Assembly: GCF_025499465.1 (NCBI RefSeq)
Contig: NZ_JAIMCA010000006.1
Span: 372,001-436,000 of the forward strand
From: Allobosea sp. BH3
GTDB lineage: Bacteria > Pseudomonadota > Alphaproteobacteria > Rhizobiales > Beijerinckiaceae
Direction: 5' to 3'
Length of the DNA: 64,000 nt
Part shown: in pieces, positions 17,796-28,874 of the stretch
How positions within the stretch are numbered: the first letter of the stretch is position 1
Layout: the number at the start of each line of letters is the position of its first letter
The notes under the pieces: generated by a model
What the model saw: only the letters and a program-made list of their open reading frames with translations
The model's database searches: none
Told to the model about the DNA's origin: nothing
Position numbers and translations under genes: made by a program

Positions 17796-18662
17796 TTACC
17801 CTTCGAGGCGCGCGATCAGGCTCGACGTGTCCCAGCGGCGGCCACCCATCTTCTGGACCTCCGCATAGAACTGGTCGACCAGCGCCGTGACGGGAAGCTG
17901 CGCGCCATTGCTGCGCGCCTCCTCCAGCACGATCCCGAGATCCTTGCGCATCCAGTCGACGGCGAAGCCGAAATCGAACTTGTTGGCGTTCATGGTCTTG
18001 CCGCGGTTCTCCATCTGCCAGGAGCCGGCGGCGCCCTTCGAGATCACCTCCAGCATGGCCTCGACATCGAGGCCCGCGCGCTTGGCGAAATGGACACCCT
18101 CGGACAGCGCCTGGACGAGGCCGGCGATGCAGATCTGGTTGACCATCTTGGTGAGCTGGCCGGAACCGGCCGGGCCCATCAGCTTGCACATGCGCGCGAA
18201 GCTCGCGATCACCGGCTCGGCGCGGGCATAATCCGCCGGATCGCCGCCGCACATCACGGTCAGCACGCCGTTCTCGGCGCCGGCCTGGCCGCCCGAGACA
18301 GGCGCATCGACGAAGCCGAAGCCGCCCTGCTTCGCGGCTTCGGCGAGCTCGCGCGCGACATTGGCGGAGGCGGTGGTGTTGTCGATGAAGACCGCGCCCT
18401 TCTCCATGCCCGCAAAGGCACCATTCTCAGCCGTCGTGACCGAGCGCAGATCGTCGTCGTTGCCGACACAACAGAAGACGAATTCCTGCCCCCTGGCCGC
18501 ATCGGCGGGAGTTGCGGCCGAGACGCCGGCATGCTGCGCCACCCAGGCCTGCGCCTTCGTCGGGTTGCGGTTGTAGACGGTGACCTCATGGCCCTTCGCC
18601 TTGAGGTGTCCCGCCATGGGATATCCCATCACGCCGAGACCGATGAATGCGACTTTGGCCAT
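17796..18662 (-). CDS. 3-hydroxyisobutyrate dehydrogenase-like oxidoreductase
   Basis: A 288-residue NAD(P)-dependent beta-hydroxyacid dehydrogenase. Rossmann motif VAFIGLGVMGYPMAGHLKAKGHEVTVYNRNP starts the protein; FVDAPVSGGQAGAENGVLTVMCGG is the substrate-binding signature, and GSGQLTKMVNQICIAG includes the catalytic Lys (K in TKMVN). QFDFG-like text KFDFGFAVDWMRKDLGIVLEEA follows. Tartronate semialdehyde reductase or a succinic semialdehyde reductase are alternatives within the same family. The ATG at 18662 fits the family start; an upstream ATG at 18695 adds eleven atypical residues. It is a single gene. Confidence 0.85.
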   Translation of the reverse strand: MAKVAFIGLGVMGYPMAGHLKAKGHEVTVYNRNPTKAQAWVAQHAGVSAATPADAARGQEFVFCCVGNDDDLRSVTTAENGAFAGMEKGAVFIDNTTASANVARELAEAAKQGGFGFVDAPVSGGQAGAENGVLTVMCGGDPADYARAEPVIASFARMCKLMGPAGSGQLTKMVNQICIAGLVQALSEGVHFAKRAGLDVEAMLEVISKGAAGSWQMENRGKTMNANKFDFGFAVDWMRKDLGIVLEEARSNGAQLPVTALVDQFYAEVQKMGGRRWDTSSLIARLEG

Positions 18663-18795
18663 GCCGAACTCCCGCTTTCTTTCGAAGATCGTCACGCTTT
18701 AGCGTGCGCCTGCCGGGCGGGAAAGGCGATTGCGCGCCATCCGCTCATGCGGCTTTTCCCTTGCGGTGCGAATGTCCGCGGCTTAGCTCCGCTCC

Positions 18796-19548
18796 ATGAC
18801 CATATCGAACGACGACGAATTGCTGGCGCTCAAGGAGATCGGCGGGATCGTGGCGCGCGCTCTCGCAGCCATGGGCAAGGCGCTCGAACCCGGCATGACG
18901 ACGGCGGAGCTCGATCAGATCGGGCGCGATTTCCTCGAGCGGCACGGCGCGCGCTCAGCCCCCGGGACGCTCTATGATTTCCCGGGCGCGACCTGCATCA
19001 GCGTCAACGAGGAGGTTGCCCACGGCATTCCCGGCGAGCGGCGCATCCTCGCGGGCGACCTCGTCAATATCGACGTCTCCGCCGAGAAGAACGGCTTCTT
19101 CGGCGATACCGGTGCGTCCTTCGCCGTGCCGCCAGTCAAGCCGAGGCTGGAGCGGCTCTGCCGCGACGGCAAGCGCGCGCTCTGGGCCGGCATCGGGCAG
19201 GTCGGCGCAGGCAAGCCGCTGGCCGGGATCGGCCAGGCGGTGGGGCGCTTCGCCGAGAAGAACGGCTATACGCTGGTGCGCAATCTCGCGAGCCACGGCG
19301 TCGGCCGCTCGCTCCATGAGGAGCCGACGGAGATCGCGACCTGGCCTGACCGAAGCGAGCGCCGGACCATGACGAACGGCCTCGTCTTCACCGTCGAGCC
19401 GTTCCTGTCGCTCGGCGCGGACTGGTCCGACCATGCGGAGGGTGACCGCTGGACGCTCTACAGCGAACCACGGGCGCCGACCGTCCAGTACGAGCACACA
19501 GTCGTCGCAACGCCGCGTGGCGCGGTGGTGCTGACCCTGGCGGCCTGA
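18796..19548 (+). CDS. map: Type I methionine aminopeptidase
   Basis: A 250-residue enzyme that removes the initiator Met from new proteins. Metal ligands of the pita-bread fold can be placed: Asp in LVNIDVSAEKNGFFGDTG (two Asp), His in NLASHGVGRSLHEEP, Glu in VFTVEPFLS and Glu in QYEHTVVATP. It lacks the N-terminal zinc-finger extension, as usual for bacterial type I forms. It could be a second, non-essential copy since it is not beside rpsB-type genes, but that cannot be judged here. Confidence 0.9.
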   Translation: MTISNDDELLALKEIGGIVARALAAMGKALEPGMTTAELDQIGRDFLERHGARSAPGTLYDFPGATCISVNEEVAHGIPGERRILAGDLVNIDVSAEKNGFFGDTGASFAVPPVKPRLERLCRDGKRALWAGIGQVGAGKPLAGIGQAVGRFAEKNGYTLVRNLASHGVGRSLHEEPTEIATWPDRSERRTMTNGLVFTVEPFLSLGADWSDHAEGDRWTLYSEPRAPTVQYEHTVVATPRGAVVLTLAA

Positions 19549-19555
19549 GCCCACC

Positions 19556-20272
19556 TCAGCGCAAGGCCAGATGCCGGCTCAGCCTGATTTCGAGCCTGTC
19601 CCAAACGCGCCGGATGATCTCGACCAGCACCAGATAGATCAGTGCGGCGTAGAGATAGATCGAGAGATCGAAGGAACGGGCGAAGGCGAGCCGCGTCGCG
19701 CCCATCAGGTCGAACAGCGTCACCAGCGAAACGATCGCGCTGGACTTGATCATGACGATCAGTTCGTTGCCGAGCGGGCGCAGCGCCAGGATCATCGCCT
19801 GCGGCAGCACGACGAGGCGCAAGGTCGCCCAGCGATGCAGGCCGAGCGAGAGCGCGCCCTCGAACTGCCCGCGCGGGATCGACTGGATGGCGCCGCGCAG
19901 GATCTCGGCCTGATAGGCGGCCGTGTTGATGGTGAAGGTAAAGACCGCGCAGTAGAACGGCTCGCGGAAGAACCACCAGAGGCCGACCTCCTGCCAGAAC
20001 TCGCGGAACTGGCCGAGCCCGTAATAGACGAGGAACAGTTGGCAGAGCAGCGGCGTGCCGCGCAGGAAGGTGGTGTAGCCGCTGACCGCCATCCGCGCCC
20101 AGCGCGGGCCGTAGAGCCGGGTGATGGCGAGTCCGAGCGCCAGCACGAAGCCGATGGCCACCGAGATCGCGACGAGCTCGAAGGTGACCCACAGGCCGCT
20201 CGCCATGCGACAGCCGTAGTTCTGCAGGACTTCGCTGCCGAGCCAGAAACCGGGATATTCGCACCAGTTCAT
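19556..20272 (-). CDS. Polar amino-acid ABC permease (HisM/ArtM type)
   Basis: A 238-residue inner-membrane permease. Five or so helices with the conserved coupling loop AAYQAEILRGAIQSIPRGQFEGALSLGL, matching the EAA motif of the HisMQ family, and YTTFLRGTPLLCQLFLVYYGLGQF. It takes up basic or other polar amino acids with the second permease and the binding protein upstream. The start at 20272 overlaps the stop of the HisQ-type gene (ATGA); the same frame stays open further upstream but only as an out-of-phase reading of that gene. Confidence 0.9.
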   Translation of the reverse strand: MNWCEYPGFWLGSEVLQNYGCRMASGLWVTFELVAISVAIGFVLALGLAITRLYGPRWARMAVSGYTTFLRGTPLLCQLFLVYYGLGQFREFWQEVGLWWFFREPFYCAVFTFTINTAAYQAEILRGAIQSIPRGQFEGALSLGLHRWATLRLVVLPQAMILALRPLGNELIVMIKSSAIVSLVTLFDLMGATRLAFARSFDLSIYLYAALIYLVLVEIIRRVWDRLEIRLSRHLALR

Positions 20273-20979
20273 CGCGTCGCTCCGCCGAAGGCGGCCTGGC
20301 CGCGATTGGTGCGTTGCTCCAGCTTCTCGATGCCCCAGGCAGAGACGAGCGAGAAGAAGAAGTAGAGCAGCATCGCCGCGCCGAAGAACAGGAACGGCTC
20401 CTTGGTCACGACATTGGCCCGCGTCGCGATGAACATGATGTCCTGCAGCGTGATCACGGAGATGAGCGAGGTTTCCTTCAGCAGCACCATCCAGTTGTTG
20501 CCGAGCCCAGGCAGCGCGACGCGGATCAGCTGCGGGAAGACGACGAGGCGGAAGGCCTGTCCCTTCGACAGGCCGAGCGCCGCAGCCGCCTCGCGCTGGC
20601 CCTTTTGGATCGAATTCAGCGCGCCGACCCAGACCTCGCTGGAGAAGGCCGCGAGGACGAGGCCGAGCGCCACCATTCCGGCGACGAAGGGCGGGATCGA
20701 AAAGCCGGTCCAGACCCGCTGCATCAGGACCTGAATGCCGAAATAGATGATGTAGAGGGTCAAAAGCTCCGGCACGCCGCGGAACACGGTGGTGTAGACC
20801 GTCGCCAGCGCCCGCAGGATCACATGGTCGGAGCGTTTGCACAGCGCGATGACGAGGCCGAGCGCGAGGCCGAACGGCAGGGTCGCGAGCGCAACCGAGA
20901 TGGTGTTGGCCGCGCCTTGCAGCAGGGCCCAGCCCCAGCCGCCGGCGCCGAAGCCAAGCAGAGCGAATTTGTCCAACAT
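20269..20979 (-). CDS. Polar amino-acid ABC permease (HisQ/ArtQ type)
   Basis: A 236-residue permease, partner of the HisM-type protein. Opening MLDKFALLGFGAGGWGWALLQGAANTISVALA, TVYTTVFRGVPELLTLYIIYFG, and EAA loop FSSEVWVGALNSIQKGQREAAAALGLSKGQAF are characteristic. It lies 65 bp after the binding-protein gene and overlaps the next permease by four bases. No ATP-binding subunit gene is next to it on either side, so the system must borrow or have a distant ATPase. Confidence 0.9.
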   Translation of the reverse strand: MLDKFALLGFGAGGWGWALLQGAANTISVALATLPFGLALGLVIALCKRSDHVILRALATVYTTVFRGVPELLTLYIIYFGIQVLMQRVWTGFSIPPFVAGMVALGLVLAAFSSEVWVGALNSIQKGQREAAAALGLSKGQAFRLVVFPQLIRVALPGLGNNWMVLLKETSLISVITLQDIMFIATRANVVTKEPFLFFGAAMLLYFFFSLVSAWGIEKLEQRTNRGQAAFGGATR

Positions 20980-21044
20980 GAAAGGGCCGGCGCGCGAGGA
21001 TGTTGAGCCCGCCGAGCCAGGACGGCCGGCGGGCGGACTTCAGA

Positions 21045-21818
21045 TCACTCGTACTTGAACCACTTGTCCTCGAGCTTCTTGTGCGAGCCGTCGGCCATGG
21101 TCTCGGCGATGGCCTTGCTGAACATGTCCTTCAGCGCGGTATCCGCCTTGCGGACCGCTCCGGCGACGCCGGCGCCGTGAATGGCGTCGTCGCGCTTCAC
21201 CTCGGCGATCTTCCTGCAGCAATCCTTGCCCTTCCCCTTGAGGAAATCGGCGAGGGCCAGCGCGTCGGCGACGATATAGTCGAGACGGCCGTTGAGCAGG
21301 TCGAGATTGGCCTCTTCCTGGGTCGGGTAGAGGCGCGCGGTCGAGTCTTTGTAGAACTTCTCGACATAGTTCGCATGGATCGTCGAGCCCTGCGCGCCGA
21401 TCGACTTGCCCTTGAGGGTGGCCGGGGAGATGTCGTCGGATTTCGTGGTCTTCGGGCCGATCATCCAGATCGGGGTCTTGCTGTAGACCGAGGTGAAATC
21501 GACCTGCTTCTTGCGCTCCTCGGTCGCGTTCATGCCGGCGAGGATGATGTCATATTTGTTGGCCTGAAGCGCGGGGATGATGCCGTCCCAGTCCTGCACC
21601 ACCCAGGTGCATTTCACCTTCATCTTCTCGCAGAGCAGGTTGCCGTAATCGATCTCGAAGCCCTCGAGCTCCTTCTTGGCGTTCAGGTTGTTGTAAGGCG
21701 GATAGGCGCCTTCCGTGCCGATCCGGATCTCCTTCCACTCCTTGGCCTGAGCAAGCGCGCCGGTCGCGCCGACAACCGTCAACGCCGCCGCTGCGACGAA
21801 ACGAACGAAACTCTTCAT
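21045..21818 (-). CDS. Periplasmic amino-acid-binding protein (HisJ/ArgT family)
   Basis: A 257-residue receptor for a polar, probably basic, amino acid or opine-like compound. Signal peptide residues 1-23 (GALAQA). The mature start KEIRIGTEGAYPPYNNLNAKKELEGFEIDYGNLLCEKMKVKCTWV has the SBP_bac_3 pattern and Cys pair typical of HisJ/LAO proteins, and DWDGIIPALQANKYDIILAGMNATEERKKQVDFT holds the ligand-contact segment. First gene of the three-gene run on the minus strand. Confidence 0.9.
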   Translation of the reverse strand: MKSFVRFVAAAALTVVGATGALAQAKEWKEIRIGTEGAYPPYNNLNAKKELEGFEIDYGNLLCEKMKVKCTWVVQDWDGIIPALQANKYDIILAGMNATEERKKQVDFTSVYSKTPIWMIGPKTTKSDDISPATLKGKSIGAQGSTIHANYVEKFYKDSTARLYPTQEEANLDLLNGRLDYIVADALALADFLKGKGKDCCRKIAEVKRDDAIHGAGVAGAVRKADTALKDMFSKAIAETMADGSHKKLEDKWFKYE

Positions 21819-22014
21819 GGGACCTCCGCAGATTCAGCCCGGCCGGTCTTGCTGTTCTCCCGGTCCGGTTCTGTGGCGACAGATTGGGCGCAGTTTCGTC
21901 CCACTCGCAAGAGGGACCGGTGCAGCTTTTCGCAGCTGCACGCCCAAACCGACTGCGACCGTCGGCAGGCAACCACGGAAGCGGAGGCAATCCCGAGGCG
22001 GAGAGGCCCTCTGC

Positions 22015-23217
22015 TCAGCGGCGGGCGTCGAGCACGGCCACGATCCAGATCGCGAGCCCGCCGAGCGCGAGCGCAGCGCCGACCCAGCCGGTGGAGGTCC
22101 AACCATAGCCGGCGGCGATCGCCATGCCGCCGAGCCAGGGGCCGAGCGCGTTGGCCGTGTTGAAGGCGCTGTGATTGAGAGCGGCGGCGAGCGTCTGCGC
22201 ATCCTCCGCGACGTCCATCAGCCGGGTCTGCAGCATGGCGCCGAGGCCGCCGCCGCTGCCGATCATGAACACGACCAGCGAAACCGCCCAGATATTGTCG
22301 GCAGCGAAGGGAAAGCAGGCGAGCCAGAACGCGCTCCAGAGCAGCATGCCGACAGTGGCGGGGACCAATGCCCTGTCGGCCGCCCAGCCGGCGAAGAGCG
22401 TGCCTGCCGTCAGCCCTGCACCGAAGACCGCGAGCACGACCGGGACCAAGGCCGGCGAGGAGCCGGTGACGGCCATCAGGGTCGAGGCAAGGTAAGTGTA
22501 GACCGCAAAAAGCCCGCCGAAGCCGATGGCGCCCGTGGCGAGCGTCAGCCAGACCTGCCGGCGCTTCAACGCGCCGAGCTCCCGCAGCGGGCTTGCGCCC
22601 GGCGCGACCGTGTCCCGCGGGGCGAAGAGCGCGAGCAGCAGCGCCGTCAGCAGGGCCAGCGCCGCGACGATGGCGAAGCCGGAGCGCCAACCGAGCACCT
22701 GCCCCATCCAGCTCGCGGCAGGGACACCGAAGATCGTCGCGACGGTCAGGCCCAGCATGACGCGCGCCACGGCCTGCGCCCGCCGGCCCGGGCCGGCGAG
22801 CGAGGCTGCGACCAGCGCCGCCACGCCGAAATAGGCGCCATGCGGCAACCCGCTCAGGAAGCGAAAAGCCAGCATCCACTCATAGGAAGGCGCCAGCGCG
22901 CTCAGCCCGTTGCCCAGCGCGAAGACCGCCATCAACCCGATCAGGAGCGTCCGGCGCGAAATCCGTGCGGCCAGCACGGCGATCAAGGGAGCGCCCACCA
23001 CGACGCCCAGCGCGTAGATACTGATGACATGGCCAGCCGTCGGCTCGTCGATGCCAAGTCCTGCCGAGAAATAGGGCAGCAGGCTCATCGCCGCGAATTC
23101 GGTGGTTCCGATCGCAAAGCCGCCCATCGCGAGCGCAAGCACGACAAGACCGACAGGAACAGGGGCTCTACCCGATGCCTCTGCCTGGAGGCTGCGGTCG
23201 TTGGCGGCGAGGGTCAT
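22015..23217 (-). CDS. MFS transporter of the DHA1 (AraJ-like) group
   Basis: A 400-residue, 12-helix inner-membrane exporter. Early text FAIGTTEFAAMSLLPYFSAGLGIDEPTAGHVISIYALGVVVGAPL is a recognisable feature of the AraJ/YdhP-like group, followed by RFLSGLPHGAYFGVAALVAASLA. It is a single gene between a binding-protein gene and a divergent methyltransferase-like gene. The substrate (sugar, amino acid or drug) is not readable from sequence. Confidence 0.85.
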   Translation of the reverse strand: MTLAANDRSLQAEASGRAPVPVGLVVLALAMGGFAIGTTEFAAMSLLPYFSAGLGIDEPTAGHVISIYALGVVVGAPLIAVLAARISRRTLLIGLMAVFALGNGLSALAPSYEWMLAFRFLSGLPHGAYFGVAALVAASLAGPGRRAQAVARVMLGLTVATIFGVPAASWMGQVLGWRSGFAIVAALALLTALLLALFAPRDTVAPGASPLRELGALKRRQVWLTLATGAIGFGGLFAVYTYLASTLMAVTGSSPALVPVVLAVFGAGLTAGTLFAGWAADRALVPATVGMLLWSAFWLACFPFAADNIWAVSLVVFMIGSGGGLGAMLQTRLMDVAEDAQTLAAALNHSAFNTANALGPWLGGMAIAAGYGWTSTGWVGAALALGGLAIWIVAVLDARR

Positions 23218-23402
23218 GACTGGCTTTCGTGGAAGGGGCGGACGCTATGCTGCACCGCAGCAAGAGATAGACATTCCACAGACGCGGATACACCCCCGAA
23301 GACAAGGGTCCGCATGCATCAACCGCATATCGCGCGCAGGTTGCAGGGGACAGCCGAAGTGATCTTTCCTAGAGAAGGCCCTCCAAACCTTGGCGAGGCG
23401 AC

Positions 23403-24071
23403 GTGATTCCCTGGACCCTCCTCGACACTGCCGAGCTGCCTGACGGCAGCGGCACCCTGCGCCTGAAGCAGCGCGGCGGCGAATTCTCGATCATGCTCGG
23501 CGCGAACGAGCTGATGAACAGCCGCCTCAGCGGGTCCGAGGAGGCGCTGGCGACACTCGTCTGCGAAAGGCTGGGCGGAGCGCCTCGGATGCTGATCGGC
23601 GGCCTCGGCATGGGTTTCACGCTGCGGGCGGCGCTGGCGAAGCTGCCTGCCGAGGCGTCAGTCACGGTCTCCGAGCTGATCCCCGCCGTCGTCGCCTGGG
23701 CGCGCGGGCCAATGGCCGAGATCTTCGCGAGCTCCCTCGACGATCCGCGCGTGACGCTCCAAGTCGCCGATGTCGCCGCCGTCATCGCACAGGGAAAGGG
23801 GCGCTACGACGCCATCCTGCTCGACGTCGACAACGGGCCGGAAGGACTGACCGTCGCGGGCAACGACCGGCTCTACGCCGCTGGTGGGCTGCAGGTTGCG
23901 AAGGCGGCATTGCGGCCGGGCGGTATCCTGGCGGTCTGGTCCTCAGGACCGGACCACGGGTTCACAAGGCGATTAAGGAGCGCAGGCTTCGCGACAGAAG
24001 AGGTGACGGCCCGCGCGCGCCGCACCGGAGGCGGCGCGCGGCATGTGATCTGGCTGGCGAAGCGCAGCTAG
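23403..24071 (+). CDS. Spermidine synthase-like methyltransferase-fold protein
   Basis: A 222-residue protein with a Rossmann fold of the spermidine-synthase type. RMLIGGLGMGFTLRAAL is the nucleotide-binding glycine loop, VTVSELIPAVVAWARG the acidic loop after strand 2, and RYDAILLDVDNGPEGL the strand-4 motif. It lacks the long N-terminal beta domain of true SpeE enzymes and has DVDNGP in the active-site loop, so it may transfer another group or be non-catalytic. Start is GTG 23403 with GAGG seven bases upstream. Its stop lies in the first arm of a palindrome. Confidence 0.75.
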   Translation: MIPWTLLDTAELPDGSGTLRLKQRGGEFSIMLGANELMNSRLSGSEEALATLVCERLGGAPRMLIGGLGMGFTLRAALAKLPAEASVTVSELIPAVVAWARGPMAEIFASSLDDPRVTLQVADVAAVIAQGKGRYDAILLDVDNGPEGLTVAGNDRLYAAGGLQVAKAALRPGGILAVWSSGPDHGFTRRLRSAGFATEEVTARARRTGGGARHVIWLAKRS

Positions 24072-24112
24072 ATCATCGGACCGAGTATCGTATTCGGTCC
24101 GATGATCTAGCT
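24066..24112. repeat. Intergenic palindrome overlapping the upstream stop codon
   Basis: AGCTAGATCATCGGACCGA and TCGGTCCGATGATCTAGCT are 19-bp perfect arms around GTATCGTAT. It shares the ATCGGACCGA outer arm with repeat family A. It may end transcription from the methyltransferase-like gene. Confidence 0.8.
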
Positions 24113-24121
24113 TCTTGTTTT

Positions 24122-24168
24122 GGCATCGGCTTTTCCGAAAGCCGCATTCCACTTTTCGGGCCGATGCC
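24122..24168. repeat. Dispersed palindromic repeat, family A copy 3 (diverged)
   Basis: GGCATCGGCTTTTCCGAAA and the right arm CCACTTTTCGGGCCGATGCC repeat the ends of copies 1 and 2 with changes in the left arm. It ends directly before the stop codon of the convergent gene at 24169. Confidence 0.7.
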
Positions 24169-24942
24169 CTAGTTCAGCCGGCAGAGCCCAATGCAGGGCG
24201 CGCTCGCCGCGGCCTTGACGAAATCGGAGACCGGCTTCTTGGCCTCGGTCTTCAAGACGGGCTCCGCCGCCTGCAGCCCGCGGGCAAGCATCTGCCGGTC
24301 CGCGGGCGCGAGGCCGGCGACAATGGCGGTGGCATTCTCTGCGAAGGCGCGCGCAAGCAGGAGCTGGTTCGGCTGCTTCAGTGACGGCTCGCGCAATGCC
24401 ACCACAGCCCCGCTGAGGATCTCCACGAGGCCGAGACGCATCTGCCGCAGACCCTGCAGACGGGCCTCCGTCTTGTCTTCGGCTGTCAGATTGGCGTCGA
24501 AATCGGCGATCGCCTCCAGTGCCGCGGCAGCAGCCTTCAACTTGAAGACGTGCGAGCGCGTCAGCTCGTCCTGAAACTCGACCATGTTGCGCGCCGTGTC
24601 GGGCGGCTTCCGGTCGGGGGAGAACTGCGTGTAGATCTGCAGAAGGCGCGCCTGCTTCTGGATGATGTCCAGCAGCGCCGGAATGTCGGCAGCCACATAC
24701 GGGCGCTTCCCGAGGATGGCCGGCTCGTTCCAGACGTCGTCCAGGACCTTGCCCTCGACCGGGTCGGCGATGCGCGGCAACCTCGGCTTGCCCCCCGAGC
24801 CCTGGCTCATGGTTTCGACCGCCGCAAGGGACGCGTCCATATAAGCGGTCCCGTTGGCCGGAACTCCGGCCCGTGCAGCGAAGCCGAGCAGGCAAAGCCC
24901 GCCCGCCGCAGCGAGCCACGCGATCGATCGCATTCTCATCAT
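24169..24942 (-). CDS. Secreted helical protein of unknown function
   Basis: A 257-residue protein with a signal peptide (residues 1-25, LGFAARAG). The remainder is helical and rich in Ala, Leu and charged residues, without recognisable catalytic motifs, and ends with two Cys (SAPCIGLCRLN), which may form a disulfide. Its start overlaps the stop of the agmatinase-family gene by four bases (ATGA), so the two are translated together. A periplasmic protein coupled to a cytoplasmic ureohydrolase is an odd pairing. I do not recognise the family. Confidence 0.6.
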   Translation of the reverse strand: MMRMRSIAWLAAAGGLCLLGFAARAGVPANGTAYMDASLAAVETMSQGSGGKPRLPRIADPVEGKVLDDVWNEPAILGKRPYVAADIPALLDIIQKQARLLQIYTQFSPDRKPPDTARNMVEFQDELTRSHVFKLKAAAAALEAIADFDANLTAEDKTEARLQGLRQMRLGLVEILSGAVVALREPSLKQPNQLLLARAFAENATAIVAGLAPADRQMLARGLQAAEPVLKTEAKKPVSDFVKAAASAPCIGLCRLN

Positions 24943-25991
24943 GGTCTTCCTTTTCCCGCGGCGCGCGCTTCCGCCAGCAGGCAGAGTTCGGTGAAGAGCA
25001 CCTGAGCCGCACAGTGCGCGGTGTTGCTCGTGGCATCGTATTGGGGCGCGACCTCGACGACGTCGGCGGCGACGATGTCGCGCCCCTTGAGCGCGCGCAG
25101 GATCGTCAACGCCTCGCGCGGCGTCAGGCCGCCGACCTCCGGCGTGCCGGTGCCGGGCGCAAAGCCGGGGTCGAGAGAATCGACATCGAAGGAGACATAG
25201 GTCGGGCCGTCGCCGATCACGGCCAGGGCCTTGGCGATCACGGCATCGAGGCCGAGATCGTCGACCTCATTGGCATGGATCACGGTCATGCCGCTCTCGT
25301 AGGAGAACTCCCAGAGATATTCGGCGCCGCCGCGGATGCCGATCTGGATGACACGCTCCGGATCGAGCACGCCATCGAGGACCGCCTGACGGAACGGCCC
25401 GCCATGGTGGAACTTCGAGCCCTCATAGGGGCCGGAGGTGTCGCAATGGGCGTCGATATGAACCATGCCGACCGGCCGCTTCGCGCCGACAGCCTTCAGG
25501 ATCGAATAGGTCATGGAATGGTCGCCGCCGACCGCAAGCGGCGACACCCCGGCCTCGACGATGGTGCGGAAGGCCGCCTCGATGTCCTCGTGGCAGCTCT
25601 CGAGCGAATAGCGCGAGCGGAACGGCACATCGCCGATATCGGCCGCCTTGACCATGCCGAAGGGCGCGGTGCCCAGCACATGGTCCATCGGGCCCATCCG
25701 CTCGATCGCGCGTACGGCACGCGGGCCGAGCCGGGCGCCGGCGCGGTTGGTGACGCCGAGGTCCATCGGCACGCCGATGATCGCGACATCGAGCCCGCCG
25801 AGATCGGGGCTCGTCAGGGCATCGGGCCGGTAGGGGGCATTGATGAAGGTTGCGACGTCGGCGAACGGCCATTTGCGCTTGTCGCCGCTGAACTGCCCGG
25901 CCGCCACCCTGGCGAAATTCGGATCATGGATGTCGCCGCCGCTCGCGCCGGCATAGCGCGCCCGCAGCTTGTCCAGCTTGCCCTGATCCAT
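24939..25991 (-). CDS. Agmatinase/guanidinobutyrase-family ureohydrolase
   Basis: A 350-residue dimanganese enzyme that hydrolyses a guanidino compound to an amine and urea. Metal ligands are readable: His in AVGGDHSMTY, HIDAHCDT, and both Asp in VSFDVDSLDPGFAPGTGTPEVGG. ARLGPRAVRAIER is the conserved N-terminal segment. The substrate may be agmatine, guanidinobutyrate, guanidinopropionate or another; the sequence alone does not say. It is the first gene of a two-gene unit. An ykkC-type guanidine riboswitch was looked for upstream and not seen. Confidence 0.88.
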   Translation of the reverse strand: MDQGKLDKLRARYAGASGGDIHDPNFARVAAGQFSGDKRKWPFADVATFINAPYRPDALTSPDLGGLDVAIIGVPMDLGVTNRAGARLGPRAVRAIERMGPMDHVLGTAPFGMVKAADIGDVPFRSRYSLESCHEDIEAAFRTIVEAGVSPLAVGGDHSMTYSILKAVGAKRPVGMVHIDAHCDTSGPYEGSKFHHGGPFRQAVLDGVLDPERVIQIGIRGGAEYLWEFSYESGMTVIHANEVDDLGLDAVIAKALAVIGDGPTYVSFDVDSLDPGFAPGTGTPEVGGLTPREALTILRALKGRDIVAADVVEVAPQYDATSNTAHCAAQVLFTELCLLAEARAAGKGRP

Positions 25992-26141
25992 CCGATCTCT
26001 CCTGCCCGTCTACAGCCTGAATCGCGGTGAGGCCGTCTGCGACCGCCGGGACAGGCGGACATGCGATGCGAATTCCGTATCCCGATCAAGACCGCTTTAA
26101 ACATCCGGACCGGAGCCCGCCAACCCACCTGAGAAAACTAG

Positions 26142-27362
<1,221 letters not shown>

Positions 27363-27393
27363 GTCGACTTCAGCCAAAGCACGCGACTGTCAC

Positions 27394-27420
27394 AAGGCCC
27401 GGCGCAAGCCGGGCCTTTTT
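27394..27420 (+). terminator. Rho-independent terminator after TakP copy 1
   Basis: AAGGCCCGGC and GCCGGGCCTT form a 10-bp stem with a GCAA loop, followed by T residues. Confidence 0.9.
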
Positions 27421-27572
27421 GTTGTTTCGACGTCGACCCAAGCTCAAACAGATGCATCTAATGCATTGGAGATCATGACAATTTGCATACCCATACCCAA
27501 ATCACATGATAGCCATGCAAATTCCTCTTGCGTCCGGCAACAAACCTGCTTTGCTGTCGAAGTCAGCGATGA

Positions 27573-28715
<1,143 letters not shown>

Positions 28716-28746
28716 ACCAACGGAGCCTGAGCGCGAGGGAATACTG

Positions 28747-28770
28747 ACCCCGGCGAAAGCCGGGGTTTTT
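28747..28770 (+). terminator. Rho-independent terminator after TakP copy 2
   Basis: ACCCCGGC(GAAA)GCCGGGGT forms an 8-bp stem with a stable GAAA loop, then T residues. Confidence 0.9.
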
Positions 28771-28874
28771 CATGCGCCGGGCGGCCATGATGAACCGGCG
28801 GCAGTTGCCATATCGCCGCCTTGCTGCATGACTATCCGGTATTGCTCAAGGCCAAGCCCACGAGGCAACGCAGC

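Noticed and set aside
17016-18977. Plus-strand open frame spanning the end of the Bcr-type gene and the dehydrogenase
   Set aside because: It crosses a palindromic repeat and mirrors the minus-strand dehydrogenase; no motif supports it.
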